64,000 nucleotides of DNA from Colius striatus (taxonomy: Eukaryota; Chordata; Aves; Coliiformes; Coliidae): contig NC_084761.1 in NCBI RefSeq assembly GCF_028858725.1, positions 21,358,501-21,422,500 of the forward strand, given 5' to 3'. This document shows positions 1-11,851 of the stretch, one piece after another. Both the position numbers and the translations under genes were made by a program. The notes below the pieces were generated by a model, which saw nothing but the letters and a program-made list of their open reading frames with translations, did no database searches and was not told where the DNA came from. Every line of letters begins with the position of its first letter. Position 1 is the first letter of the stretch.

Positions 1-1089
1 GAAACTAATACTGATCCCCTTAAAAACATATTTGTCCCTACACAATGGCCACAATTTCTCATTTGCCAGACCAAAAAAGCCAAACATCACACTGATCAGC
101 TTTGATAAGAGCTGATGTGCCTGAACATTTTATAAGAATCAGGAACAGCAAGTCTGGATCTGAGCCCATTACTGTGGTTATTTCTGCCCAATTCAGCAAC
201 GCAGTACCAGAAACTCTACAACCATTGTCCTCAAGTTCCACGTTTTGTTTTCAACAAAACTTTGTGGGGTTCATAGGCATTTCTGAGTGCATGTGCTAGA
301 TAGACACCTCCTCCACAAGGAACACAAAGGCAATTTAGGCAGGGTAAGGTCCCGAGCGACTTGGTCCAACCTCCCAGCCTGGCCCTGCTGTCAAACTCCA
401 GTGGGAGGTTGGACCCCAGACCCCCTGCAGTCCCTTCCACTCTGAATCTTCATCCAGTCTCATGAGAACATTCCTCACTGGAACAGACCAGTGCCTGGCT
501 CTGTTTTTCTCAGCATGAGCCTGCACCCTGCTCCATAAATAGCCCTGTTACAGTCAGCTGGGTTCTTCCTGAAGCAGCTGGTGCCATACCAAGTCAGATC
601 CTCATCTGGGCTCTGCTGACAGAGCTACGGCCCAGCCTGCAGAACTGGGCTGACCGACACTAGGGACGGCTTGGAAGGGGAAGAGATGACCCAGTCAGGG
701 GGAGATCTCAGCTCAGCCAGCCACAACAGTTCATGTCAGAAGACATCATTTCATGTGGAAAGCAACCGGCACTTCAACGCTCTTATCAGTGAACTTAGTC
801 CCAGCTGCTTTTGAGAACTGTTGCATACTCAATGCCCACTAGAGCTGTGTGCTCACTATCGACTTGTAAAATTAAGACAATACGTGTACATGCTCTGACA
901 AGCAATGTGTTCTGTACCCGTGACTGCAGGTACACCTCTCCAATAAAAAAGGAATCCCATATTTCAGAGGCTAATTTCCCAGCAGAAAAGTAGCTTCTCA
1001 TGCAACTGCTTCAGTTCTCCACATAAAAACAGACTAGAGGATACTCTCATGCCTTTATTAAAACGAATGACGTGAAGAAGAAACGTTAC
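1..1089 (-). other. CCNI: CCNI intron 2 (partial)
   Basis: This stretch follows the splice donor of the first coding exon of CCNI when read on the minus strand (CAG, then GTAACG, with the GT at 1089-1088). I looked for the next cyclin I exon, which should carry the start of the cyclin box, and did not find it, so it lies beyond the left edge. A short stretch near 405-450 resembles a CR1 3' end but is too degraded to call. Nothing else is recognised. Confidence 0.75.
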
Positions 1090-1203
1090 CTGATTGGGCT
1101 GAATTTTCGGCACATGTGCTTTCCACATTTGAGCTTCCCTAGAGATTGCCGTCTCCAGGAGGAGAGACAACCTCTGGCTCTCCAGGGGTCCTGAAAACTT
1201 CAT
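1090..1203 (-). CDS. CCNI: CCNI (cyclin I), first coding exon, partial gene
   Basis: This exon encodes the N-terminal 38 residues of cyclin I, starting MKFSGPLESQRLSLLLETAI. The peptide closely matches the start of human cyclin I, including the shared REAQMWK stretch and the NQ end at the exon boundary. The exon ends in phase 0 at a GT donor (intron from 1089). The start ATG at 1203 has an acceptable context (GTTACCATGA), and no other ATG lies upstream in this exon. Cyclin I is a non-canonical cyclin of about 377 residues in human, linked to CDK5 activation and cell survival in post-mitotic cells. Only about a tenth of the protein is here: the cyclin box exons and the tail lie past the left edge. 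The gene points away from CCNG2, its paralogue, at 33-38 kb. Confidence 0.95.
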
Positions 1204-1246
1204 GGTAACCCTTGGATCCACCTGCCACCCAGCTGGATACAGCTAC
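1204..1246 (-). other. CCNI: CCNI exon 2, 5' UTR part
   Basis: Forty-three bases of 5' UTR lie between a good acceptor on the minus strand (CTTTCGTTTTGCAG ending at 1247) and the start ATG at 1203. The acceptor shows that at least one non-coding exon lies upstream, at higher coordinates. Confidence 0.8.
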
Positions 1247-3735
1247 CTGCAAAACGAAAGAGAGCCTGGTGAAAGACTGAGCTGTGTCTGTTGGCTAAAC
1301 TGAGCAAAACAAAGCACAAAGGGGACTAAAGCTGCAAGAAACAGAACAGGCTCTTCTGTAATGGAGAGTGACCAGGTACTTAGCAAACCAGCCCAAGGAA
1401 ACCCAAACCAGTAGTCTGGTCCATGGGTCTGCAACACCTCCATGGGCTGGAGAGTCCTGCCACTTGGAGGTTTTCCACTTCTCTGTTCCGTAGGCGACCA
1501 GACAAGACACCTCCTGATTCAGCTGCAACAAAAAAGCAGGGGTGCTTTAGGAAAAAAACTTGAGAAGAGGGAGGAGCTGTATGGCATATAGGAAGGAGAC
1601 TTCAGTAAAGTTGGTTGTCCTGGCCCAAATCTTGCTGAAGTTAAAACCAGATGACCTGTGACATCGAAGGAAGGTTAGACTGATATTCAACTGCTTCTCA
1701 AAATTCCAAGCCATGGGATGGGGTTGGTGCCAGCCTTATCCAAGCACTCTCAGTCACCATGGGAAAGTCTGTGCAACACAGAGGAACGCTTGTTTGAGAA
1801 TTCAAATGATTTACAAGCTGGAGCCTGAGAAAAAGATCGATGTCTTCCCTCCCTGCACAATATGGTTCTCATAGAAGCTGCAACCTGTTTTATGTGCAAT
1901 GCAAATGTACCAGGGAGTTCAGGAAGGTTCCTCTCAGGTCTCATCACTCTGAAAATATTTTAGATCCACAGAACTTTAGGGGACATCTCTAATTTTAGAT
2001 AGGAAATGTTTTTTAAAGGAGGAAAAAAGCAGCAAACCCAGTGACAGCCTTTGCAAAGCATGAATTGACTATAAGCCAGGTAAGTAACACAGAACATTTC
2101 TGGAAGGGCTACAGTATTCAGAAACACCCCCTTCCATGGGCAGAAGTGATGGCAAAAGCATGCAATTCAAAGCAAAACAGAGAAAAAGGAGTTCTCCTGG
2201 CCTTAGTGCAGCCTCACTCAGCAGTAAAGTTGTAAATTTGAAATCAAAAACAAAGCAGAGGCAAGATTTTTTTTCTTTAAAGACAACAGATTCCACCGTG
2301 TGCTTTCAAATGGACATGATGGAAAAGCTCACTCAGACTGTTCTAATGATGCCTAAGACAGTATTTAAGCATTCAGGCAAAACAATTCAGCCCTGAAGGG
2401 TAAATCCAAGGGAAAGTTACTTAAACTTTCAACTCCTTCTGTGAGCTCTTGTGAAACCCACAAGAGGTGGATATGGGCCAGCAGGGCTATTTTATGAAGG
2501 CCAGTTTGTCAATGCAACAGTTTAGGCTGTACTTGCAGGAAATAAGGCAGCATGTTGAATTAGAGAAAATAAAATCCACAGTGAAAACAATCAGTGTACT
2601 ATGAACAACAGAGGCAACAGCTCTGAACAAATGAAGATTCAGCGTGCTTTCACAGAGTTAAAGGGACCCGTAGAACAAACATTTGTATGAATTTACAGGA
2701 GTTTTTCATGAGCATGATTCATATAAAACCTTCGTGAGGCATAAAACCACCATAAGTCCCACTTACAACCAGGGAGGTTTCAAGTGGCAAACAAACGTCA
2801 AGCCTCTTGGTCCCAAACAGAAAGCCCTTTTACATTAGACTTTTATAAAACAAATGCTTCTCCAGGAACAAAGGAGAGGCTCTGCTGCCTTGGCACACCC
2901 CTGCACATCGTTTCCAGCCTGTCACTGTAATGACCTGAGGTGACTAGGGCCATATATAGATTTTTTTGGACCCAGGATTCCTGAACTGGCTCAAAATGCT
3001 CTGTGATGTGTCTCAAAGTCACTTCCCACCAGCCCCTAAATGGCTAACCAGGTATCACTGTGGCCTGAAAATTCAAAGGATCCTTACTTGACAAGGGAGG
3101 CTTTGCCCTGGGAAGGGGTGAAATGAGGTTTCTCTGGCTTGAACTGCAGCTTATTTGTGTGCATTTACTTTTTTTTGCATTTCTTTTTGAAACCTGGGGG
3201 TGATCCTGACACTCACACCACTGTAAATGGGGCTGTGGATGGGGCTGAAGGGGAAATAGGGATGCATATTCACAGCCTCCCCTCCAGCTCATTTCCTCAG
3301 GGGCTTCATTAGCATCTCATTATCCTCCCATTAGATACTGCTGGTCTCCCTCTGGGCTGGACTGGTTCACCATTTCCAGAGCCACCAGCACTTCCAAAGG
3401 AGGGGTGGGACCCTGGGAAATGAGGACAGCAGTGATGAGGGTTGGATGGTTTACAGGGTTTTTTTAATGTATTCATTATTTAACTGAGCCTGCAGATCAC
3501 CAGTTGCTCTGTACCACGTAATGCTAATTAAGTTACATCCAACAGGGTATTGGCTACAGTCTCTCAGAGCACACCTGAAGAAGACAATGATTAAAGGTGT
3601 GCACAGCATGACAGCCTGCAGAAGACGACACACGTGCATGGAGGAACCAGTGAGGCTGGGTCCAGCCCCAAAGTTCAGCCAAGGCTGTGGGGAGGCCAAA
3701 GCTGGCACCAAGGGCCAGGACACTGTGAGCTTGTC

Positions 3736-3833
3736 AGAAAAGAGAAAGAAAGGAAGAAAGAAAGGAAGAAAGAGAAAGAAAGGAAGAAAGAGAAAGAAAG
3801 GAAGAAAGAGAAAGAAAGGAAGAAAGGAAGAAG
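3736..3833. repeat. purine-rich minisatellite, 18-base unit
   Basis: About 98 bases of only A and G on the plus strand, built from GAAA and GGAA blocks. The middle repeats an 18-base unit (GAGAAAGAAAGGAAGAAA) about three times with very few differences, which gives a period above the tetranucleotide scale. It lies in CCNI intron 1. Confidence 0.95.
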
Positions 3834-3988
3834 CAGTAGCTCTAATTTAGCCCCACCACGCCCTCTAAGATGAAATATTGTTGGTCTTTTCTTAATTTTG
3901 CAGGGAAGAGAGAGCCATTAGCCACCGCTCAAATCACTGGATAACACACATGAAAAACATCAGGTCAAACTGAGCATCCTCAGGTGGC

Positions 3989-4009
3989 GGGGGGGGGGGG
4001 GGGGGGGGG
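3989..4009. repeat. poly-G run, 21 bases
   Basis: Twenty-one consecutive G residues on the plus strand. Such runs can form G-quadruplexes, and their exact length is unreliable in most sequencing data. Confidence 0.9.
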
Positions 4010-7000
4010 AGGGTTCTGTTGTGACTGATAAATATTCCCAGCCTATTTACAATAGGCCTCTGGGCCCAGAAAAGGTCTTTTAGTTACCTTAATCCCTTTT
4101 TAGGTTGTCCCTGTACTGCCTGGGCAAAGCGCCCAGGGGTGTCCATGGAGCACCCTTGAATACCAACAGCCCTGCAAGGGGCATTCTTAGTGAGCAGTGA
4201 TGGCAACTCTGCTTGCATTGCCAAGGGGAAAAGGAGAGGGGAAAAACCCCTCTGAACTAGAGAGGTAATTCAATGAGGGCTGAGGCACAATAACCTTTAT
4301 AAGGAGAAAAAGACGCAGAATGACGCGCTTGAAAGTTTCCCTTAGAGCAACAGTGGTGCGCAGACTTTTCCAGGACCAAGAGCAGGCCAGGCAGCTTGCC
4401 AGGCACCCCGAGGGCTGAAACGAGTTTGCATCTAAGTTTACATAGCTCTCCATCAGATAAATGCAAGCCATTAAAATAAAAAAAAGCCAGCATGTTCCAC
4501 ATGTACTGAGCACTTCGCAAAACACAGGGGAACCACAGCAGAGTGCTCCCAAAGGGTGGGAAACAGGAAAGCCAGCACAGCTCCCCAAAATCCAGTGCAC
4601 TGAAGTCAAGTGAAGACCATGAAGTGCCCAGACTCTTCTCTCTGCTCAGACTGAGATGCAAAAACCCAAGCATCACAGAAAAGCAACACCAAGGCTTCCA
4701 TCAGCAGTGTACTTGTCTGTGTAGCAGGCATACCCGCAGAGAACAGCAGTATTAAGAGGAAGGCTGATTTGCTCCAACCAAAATCTTGCATGCGTTTTCC
4801 CGTGACTGAGCCCACAAACTAACTGACCCTACCTGTCTGCTTGTTTCCCTGATTTCAAATTGGGGAAGAAAACTAAACCTAAGGATAAGCTAAACTTTAG
4901 CTCCAAGGTGGTGGTGGCTTGTTTTTTTTCCTATGGTCACTTTGAGAGGTTTTACACCACCATTCTAACAGTTCCTAAGCTTCTTAATGTTCACTGGAAG
5001 ACAAACCAGCTACACAGACACTTCTGAAAAACCAGCCGGAAAGTTAATAAAGGAGAAGTGAGCCAAGTCAAGGCATTGGCTTCCTTTTGACGTCTCCTGT
5101 GAGCAAGGTCACAAGCTGCAGGTTGAATCCTGCTCTGAAATTAGAGTCAAAACTCTGGTGTGAGGTTTTCACTTGTGAGAGGCACTAAAAGTCATCTGCT
5201 TATCCACTAAAAATACCCCAACTTGGTCCATAAAATGTAACCCATCTCATAAAGATGTCTCTTTTTGATGCAAGTTTATGGCCAACTTTACTTAAAGAGC
5301 TACTTTCAGTTTCCCCAGAGGAGTTTTACTCAGCTAAGTGCCGCAGGCTAGGGCTTTCAGACCCAGGTTTGTGTTTGCAGTACCTGGGGCAACTGCCCAC
5401 CCAGAAACACTTTTTGTTTTTGGGGGGACTGTGCATTTTGCACAAGATACAAAATAATCGATTCTTAAAACTTTTTTTAGGCTTTGTAGTCACTTACATT
5501 GAGAATAAAAAGTGCCTCCTGCAGATAAAAGATGCAGTTACAGGAATGTGGTATCCACTGGCAGAACAAGCTCATGATTTTCCCCTGCCTCTAGTTGCTA
5601 TTCCAACTGTGCCAATAAAAACCTCTTTGGTTTTGGTTGTGGCTTCTTTTGGGTTTGTTTTCTTTTTAAATATAGATCATTTCATAAACAATTAACAAGA
5701 CTTATAGGACTGGTGACAGCTCGAAAGCTGCTATCTTTATTTTGTGGACAAATCCAGGTGGGTATTCTGGGCACGAGGGGTCATTCCAATGGAGCTTAGC
5801 CACCAGACACATTTCTGCAGATCTTGGAAGTATTTGCGGTGCCCAGGGCAGCTAAAGCTGCTTCAGCTTTAGCAAGCAATCATACAATCTTACAGATGAC
5901 CTGAAAACAGACGTCTCTGGTTGGGGGAGGAAGGCAAAGCAGAAGGAGGAGAGGAAGGAGACTGAATTCCTCTGAGCTCCAGGCAGCCATCTGTGATTTC
6001 AAATGATCAAAACATAGTTTGCACTGCTAGAAGAAATCCTCCAACTGCAATCTGTGATTAGAAATTTCAAAGCTGGGGGTGGGGGGGCGGGATGGATGTT
6101 AATTTTAGTGTATGGGGCTTTCTCTTAGCTTAACTCTTTCCTCAGCTAATGTCAGTAAAGTAGTCTGGAAATTTATGCCAGACAGGGGTAAATGCCTACA
6201 GTGTTGCTTCCATCTGAGAAGAAAAAGGCATGAGGCATAAACTGCTTTTACAATTGTACAGTTCTGTGCCACAGTCCTAAGAGGACAATGTTTCTGTGGT
6301 TTCATTGTGGTTTAGAGAGTAAAATTTACTACAAATGCCTCACTACTGGAAATCTTTCTGGAAGATTTTATGTCTTTTCCACTTGCCATGGCATGACGTG
6401 ATGCAATAGTGATAAGCAGAGGACCAGTGTGGGTTAATATCAACTGGTGTGAGTTGCAGAGAGTAAAGCGTCTTGCAGCCTGGTTAGCAGAAATAGCTGT
6501 GAGACAATATATGATCTTTTTGAAGTTAAATGGCTGGGAAAAAGACATTTGGGAATATAGTTTCAGTAATCTAAATAAGTAAGTGTATTTGATGCGAGGA
6601 ACTGACTCCTATGGCATGAATACAAATAGACAAGGAATTAAGAATGTGTCCCCCACAAGAAATGCATTTGTATCAAACACAAGTATGCCACAGGTACAAC
6701 ATGCCAGAGGTACAACCAGCCAGATGACAGACCTGAACTGGGAAAGAGGGTATTTTCTTCAGGCTGGGAAATGTAGAGGGCCATCAGTTTGTCAGTGTGA
6801 CTCACCGAGAGCTAACTCCCACAACCTGCCACAAAGGCAGGCCTGTGAGAGATTTTGGCAGCATCCCTCAGGCAGGCTCACGTACATCACACACTCGCCA
6901 CTTCTTTTCCTCCAACCAGATCTTTTTCCTGGGAGTACAAATAAAGCTGACCTCATTTTAGTGCTGCTTTTCCAAACTGAAGAATTTTTCCAAACACTTT

Positions 7001-9279
7001 AAAGAAACCTGCCAGTTAAAATCATGAGTCTGTAACTGCAGAAAGAGAAGGCAGAGCAATGTTGTGATGGGAGGAAAGAGAGACTTAAAAGTCTGCTTTG
7101 AAACAGAGGAATCCCAAGGCCTACTTAGCAACTATGGAGGAGGAGCAGGAGCCCTTGGGAGAGGGCTGTAACAAGACCAGCAGCAAACAACGGATTCTTC
7201 TCACCACCATCTTCTGTCTCTGTTCAGTTCAAAAAAGGCAACCTCATATGAAATTTTTCACAGCACCACAAACACTTTTAGACACGTTGAGCCATGTGGT
7301 AGAAAACATAAACATCTTTGGTTCTTCATGATATTCCCTAAGGGTAGCAAAAAATCAAGAAAAGGGGAAATAATTCAGGAGGGAAAAAAAAAGACATTTT
7401 AAATAGGAGGGTGCCACAGAGCACTGGTGAGGGTGGTGGTATAAAGCCTTTGTGTGATGGCTGTCACTCAAGGCCTTCCTGCAGGTCTAAGCCTCAGCTG
7501 TTTTGTTTTTCTACAGCAGCCATTGCTTTGTAAACTCAATGCCTGCTGCTCAGCCTTTTCCCTCCTGCACCTGGGGACCATAAACCAGGCTAATTGTGAG
7601 AAATCTCTGCTGCACTTCATTCCCCAAGTCTCGTGATTGACACCAGGCTTTTGCTATTTAAGAGAAGCTTAAACGACATATTCCAGAGTAGGGACTTCTA
7701 AAACACAAGGTAGAAGATGAAGTCCTGACTGAACTTTCAGACAATGTCACCATTCTTCCCTCCTGGCGAGACAGGCATGCTTCCAGACCCGTGCCTGCCC
7801 TGCCCCCTTTGCTAATTGCAACGACAGAAGAGGCTTGTGTTTCCTTTTCGTCTCAGCGACCCAAGATGAGTCTGTTCAAGTAATGTTTGCCCAAAAAGGC
7901 CTTTGGTCAGCAATGGCTTAAATTTGTGATGCCACAGCTCATGAGTTTGTGATACAGATAAGCCTTTTCCATCACAGCTCCTCTCCCTACACCAAGGCAG
8001 CTAGGGGCAACCTATGGAGTAAATTGTGGATAAAAGGTAAAGCCAGAATCTAGCCGTAGGAGACCAGCTCCAGCTGCACAACATATGTGTTAGATGCAAA
8101 GAGAAGATGAAACTCAATACACTGTAATGAGTTCTGTTTGAGATTTTTGGTTTATTTGAACCTAAAAATCAAAGGAAAAGTTATTAACTGATGGAGGCTG
8201 TTGGCTTGCAAGGACTGAATTAACCAAAAACCCTTGCAAACCAAACCCCATCCACACCATTTGATGAACACTTGCAAAAGAAATGCTTACATTTTGTACT
8301 CTTTCAACACTGTGGGCTTATCATCTGGCTGCTGATGCGTGTGCAAGACGCCTCCTGAAGATCTGAACTCCTCACAACCTTTGTTAAAACCAGCCAAGGG
8401 ACTCAGCTAACATTTCAGATAGGACCAGGCCCTGCAATTGTTGGGTGAGGAATGTGAGCCCTCATTGTGTGCATTGGGGTGTCACAGAGAGAGCAGGCAA
8501 CCTTTCCTGGGCACACGCCAAAAAGATGGTGTTACCTCCTTGTTTGGAACTGAAGCACAAGACAGGCACAAAGCAACTACAGGTAAGCGGTTGGTGAAAT
8601 GATGCACAGTATTTTTACACTGTTTCCAACCTAAATGATGGGTTGAAAATCTGCTTGGTAAAGCAAGTTAGAAATCTTGGTAAATCCAAGAAAGCAACGG
8701 CTGAGGCTTGTACCAAATTGTCTGTACACTGCTGGGAAAGGACCAAGCACAGCTCCCAAGGGCAACCAACCATGCCTTACACAGCAGTCCCCTGGTTCTG
8801 CTTTGGGATCTGCTGGATCTTTTGGGGTCCAGGATCATTGCGAAACATGCAGGAACTCTGAGAAACTTAAGGGTGCTGCTGTTACTTGGTAAGGACAGGG
8901 TAAGGCATGCTTGAGGAAGCTCCAGCAGCTTCTAAGGAAGGAGGATGACCAGCTGTCATCCAAGGAGGGTCAAGAACCCTTGTAGACAAGTCAAATGGCA
9001 GACCACCAGTAAATATAGATGATGCAGAGGGCTACCATGCAGGGGACTCAGTGTGTGCTGATCCAGTGTAAGCCATCTCAGACATGGTGGTGGCACACTA
9101 TAGAGCAGTTACCCCAGTAGATGCTGGAGCAGCTTACCCCCTAGAGTAGAGGTTTTGATGCAGGCAGAGCTTTGGATGATGCGCACAGGCCCCAAGCTCT
9201 AAGGCCTCTCTCTGAGGCTGGGAGAGGTGGCCCTCTGCTCTGCAAGAGGTATCTTGTTTTGGAGGAGCTCTAGTGTCAA

Positions 9280-9519
9280 GTGAATGAGTTAAAGCAGGAT
9301 ATAAGCAGGTTGCTCAGCATGAGAAAAGTTTCATGGGAGACAGACAGGATCTTTTCTAGGACTCTGCAACTTGAAGAGCCTCAGCCCCCATCTGCAATAG
9401 AGAAGCAGACAGTGTCAATCCCCATCAAGGTAAGTAAAACATCTGGGGACAGGAAAGAGTGGAAGCTGGTGATGTCTGGTGCTAAAAGTAAGGTTCCTGC
9501 CCTGCCTAAGGACTTTTAA
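9280..9519 (+). pseudogene. CR1 ORF1 fragment
   Basis: A 79-codon open piece of the CR1 first reading frame, rich in Glu, Lys and Leu. It includes a short heptad-like stretch (SRLLSMRKV) and a segment ending in a Pro-rich motif (ALPKD). It is a relic inside the larger CR1 copy and has no independent function that I can support. Confidence 0.75.
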
Positions 9520-10114
9520 CTACAAAACACAATCACTGTACTTGTTAAAGAGGAGCTAGACATGCCTTAAGCAAAAGATACGGGCCATCTGATCCTAAAT
9601 CTGGAGAATGTCAAACGACTATGGAGATCTGGGGGTGGCAGTCAAAGGCCTGGGGCACTCCCGAAGCTCTCTTCAGAGTGAGTCAATAGCTGGCCATACC
9701 GTGGTTGTTGGCAGCACAGTTTTGTGTTCCATGTCCCCAGGATCTTGCTCGGGGAGCAGTATCTGCTTGGGAAGGCTGAGATCCACCTCACCAAGGTGGG
9801 CAAAGGTATCTCTGCAATAAGATGGCTGGCCTCAATCAGATACCATAGGGCAGGGGTAGTTCTAGGGAGCCCTGCAAAAGTGATGGACAGGGCTGATAAG
9901 CAAAGGGCCTAGGGTGATATGACAGGAAGGGATCACAAAATTAACAGAAAATTAGGTTTAAGTGGTGTCACTTCTGGTATTTGCATGTAAGCAAGGATGC
10001 ACCTAGGTGGTATCATTCAGAGAAATCCCCCTAAATCCCTTCTAAGAAATAAGAGTGGTTGAGGTATTTCTCCACAGTATGTGGATGCCTGTGAACACAG
10101 TGAGGGGATGAAAC

Positions 10115-10921
10115 ATGGTGACAGAGACCAGTGTGCAGTTGGAAGGCTATAGTCTTGCTGGGATTACAGATATGTGGTGCAGTGATTCCTGTGATTTGCA
10201 ATACTTCACAGTGTTGCAATGGAGGGTCCCAGGCTCTACAGGAAAGGCACACCACAAAGAGGAGGGTGGTGGGGTTTCCTTTGATGTAAGAGAACAGCTG
10301 GAGTGCATGGAGATGTGCCCGAGGATAAATGAGGAAACTACTGATGGCTTATGGGTGAGGATTAAAGAGAAACAGATAAGAGTGATACTGTAGTGGGTGG
10401 AAGACATGTGGATGAGGCCTTCTATAGACGGCTAGAAGCAGCCTTATGTTTGCAGACCCTGGTTCCTGTGGGGGACTTGCATCACCCTGACATATGCAGG
10501 AGGGACGACACAGCAGAGCATAAGCAGTCTAGGACATTCCAGGAATGCACTGTTGATACCTCCTGACCCAAGTGATGAAGAAACTGGAGAGGTGTTCTGG
10601 AGGGACCTCACACTTGCCTACAAGGAAGGGCTTGTTGAGGACGTGAAGGTCAAAGGCTACGTTGGCAGCAGTGACTATGAGATAGTGGAGTTCAGGATAC
10701 TAAGGGCAAGGAGCAAAGTAAGTAGCAAGCTCACAACCCTGAACTTAGGTGAGCAGGCTGTAGATTCTTTCAAGAGCTGCTTGGAAGTATGCATGGGGCA
10801 AGGCCCTGAAGGGAAGAGAGTCTCAAATTTCAGTATTCAAGGATCACCTCCTCAAAGCTCAAGAATCCCATCCCAACAAATACCAAGTCGGGCAAAAATA
10901 TCAGGAGGCCTGTGTGGATAA
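10115..10921 (+). pseudogene. CR1 ORF2 endonuclease region, broken
   Basis: Two open pieces (10115-10393 and 10553-10921), joined by a frame-broken stretch, encode the APE-type endonuclease part of CR1 ORF2 and the region following it. The conserved GGGV and VREQLE block is readable. Stop codons separate the pieces, and the catalytic His/Asp blocks expected between them are degraded. It cannot encode an active enzyme. Confidence 0.8.
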
Positions 10922-11295
10922 ATAAGGAGATCTTGGCCAAGTTCAAATACAAAAAGTAAGTGTTATAGAGGGTAGAAGCAAGGATGGGTAATGTGGGAGG
11001 AATACAGAAACACTGAGCAGCTGGGGATCAGGTTAGGAAAGTCAAAGCCCAGTTGGAATTGTACCTGGTGAGACATGTCAAACCAGAAGTGCACACAAAG
11101 AAAAGGAAGGATGGGGAAAATCTGGGTATGCTATTAAAGTAGCGGCTGGATAAGCAGTGAGGTGGATTGAGAACTGGCCAAATGACTGTGTCCAGAGGGT
11201 GGTGATCAGTGGCACAAAGTCCAGCTGGAGGTGGTGACTAGAAGTGTTCCCCAGGGGTCAATACCAGCTCCAATCCTGTTCAACATCTTTATTAA

Positions 11296-11851
11296 TGTCC
11301 TGGTTTTGGCTGGCACAGTTATTTTCTTCCTAGCAGCTGGTTCAAGGCAATGTTTTGGATTTGTGCTGAAAACAGTGTTGGTGACAGATGTCTGGTTACT
11401 GCTGAGTAGTGCTTGCACAGTGTCAAGGCCTTTTCTGCTTCTCACCCTGCCCTGCCAGTGAGCAGCCTAGGGGGAGTGTGGCCAGGACAGCTGACCTGAA
11501 CTACCCACAGGGCTATTCCAGTCCATAGGGCATCATGTCCCATACAGAAACAGAAAGGAGTTGGCAGGGAGGGATTGATCACTGCCTGGGCATAGGTCAG
11601 TGGGTGGTGAGCGATTGCACTAGGCTTCACTTGGTTTTGGCTTTTGTTTTCCTTGGGTTTTATTTCTCTCTTGCTGTTATTTTCCTTTTCATTACAATTA
11701 TTATATTATTATCGTATTTCATTTTAGTTAGTAAACTGTTCTTAGCTCTTGAGTCTTACCTTTGCCATTTCTCCTCCCCATCCCACTGGGGTGTGGGGGT
11801 GAGCAAGCAGCTGCGTGGTGCTTTGTTGCTGTCTGAGGTTAAACCACAACA
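11296..11851 (+). mobile_element. solo LTR of an endogenous retrovirus (bird ERVL type) nested in CR1
   Basis: A 556-base block starts TGTCCTGG and ends CCACAACA, so it has the TG...CA ends of an LTR. The start (TGTCCTGGTTTTGGCTGG), a middle segment with GACAGCTGACC, and the end (GCTGCGTGGTGCTTTG, then TTAAACCACAACA) match a common bird ERVL LTR that I recognise. It interrupts a CR1 sentence (ATCTTTATTAATG, then ATCTG). The five bases on each side are attaa and gttaa, a target duplication with one difference. There is no internal retroviral sequence, so it is a solo LTR left by recombination. No viral gene is present. Confidence 0.9.

Noticed and set aside
405-455. possible CR1 3' end (GAGGTTGGACC, then AGTCCCTTCCA)
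   Set aside because: Only short words match, and no terminal repeat or upstream CR1 body can be followed.
5255-5695. 146-codon plus-strand open frame with hydrophobic stretches and a nearby AATAAA
   Set aside because: No recognisable family. The hydrophobic runs come from T-rich DNA. It lies inside the inferred CCNI intron on the other strand. An unknown old repeat is possible but cannot be shown.
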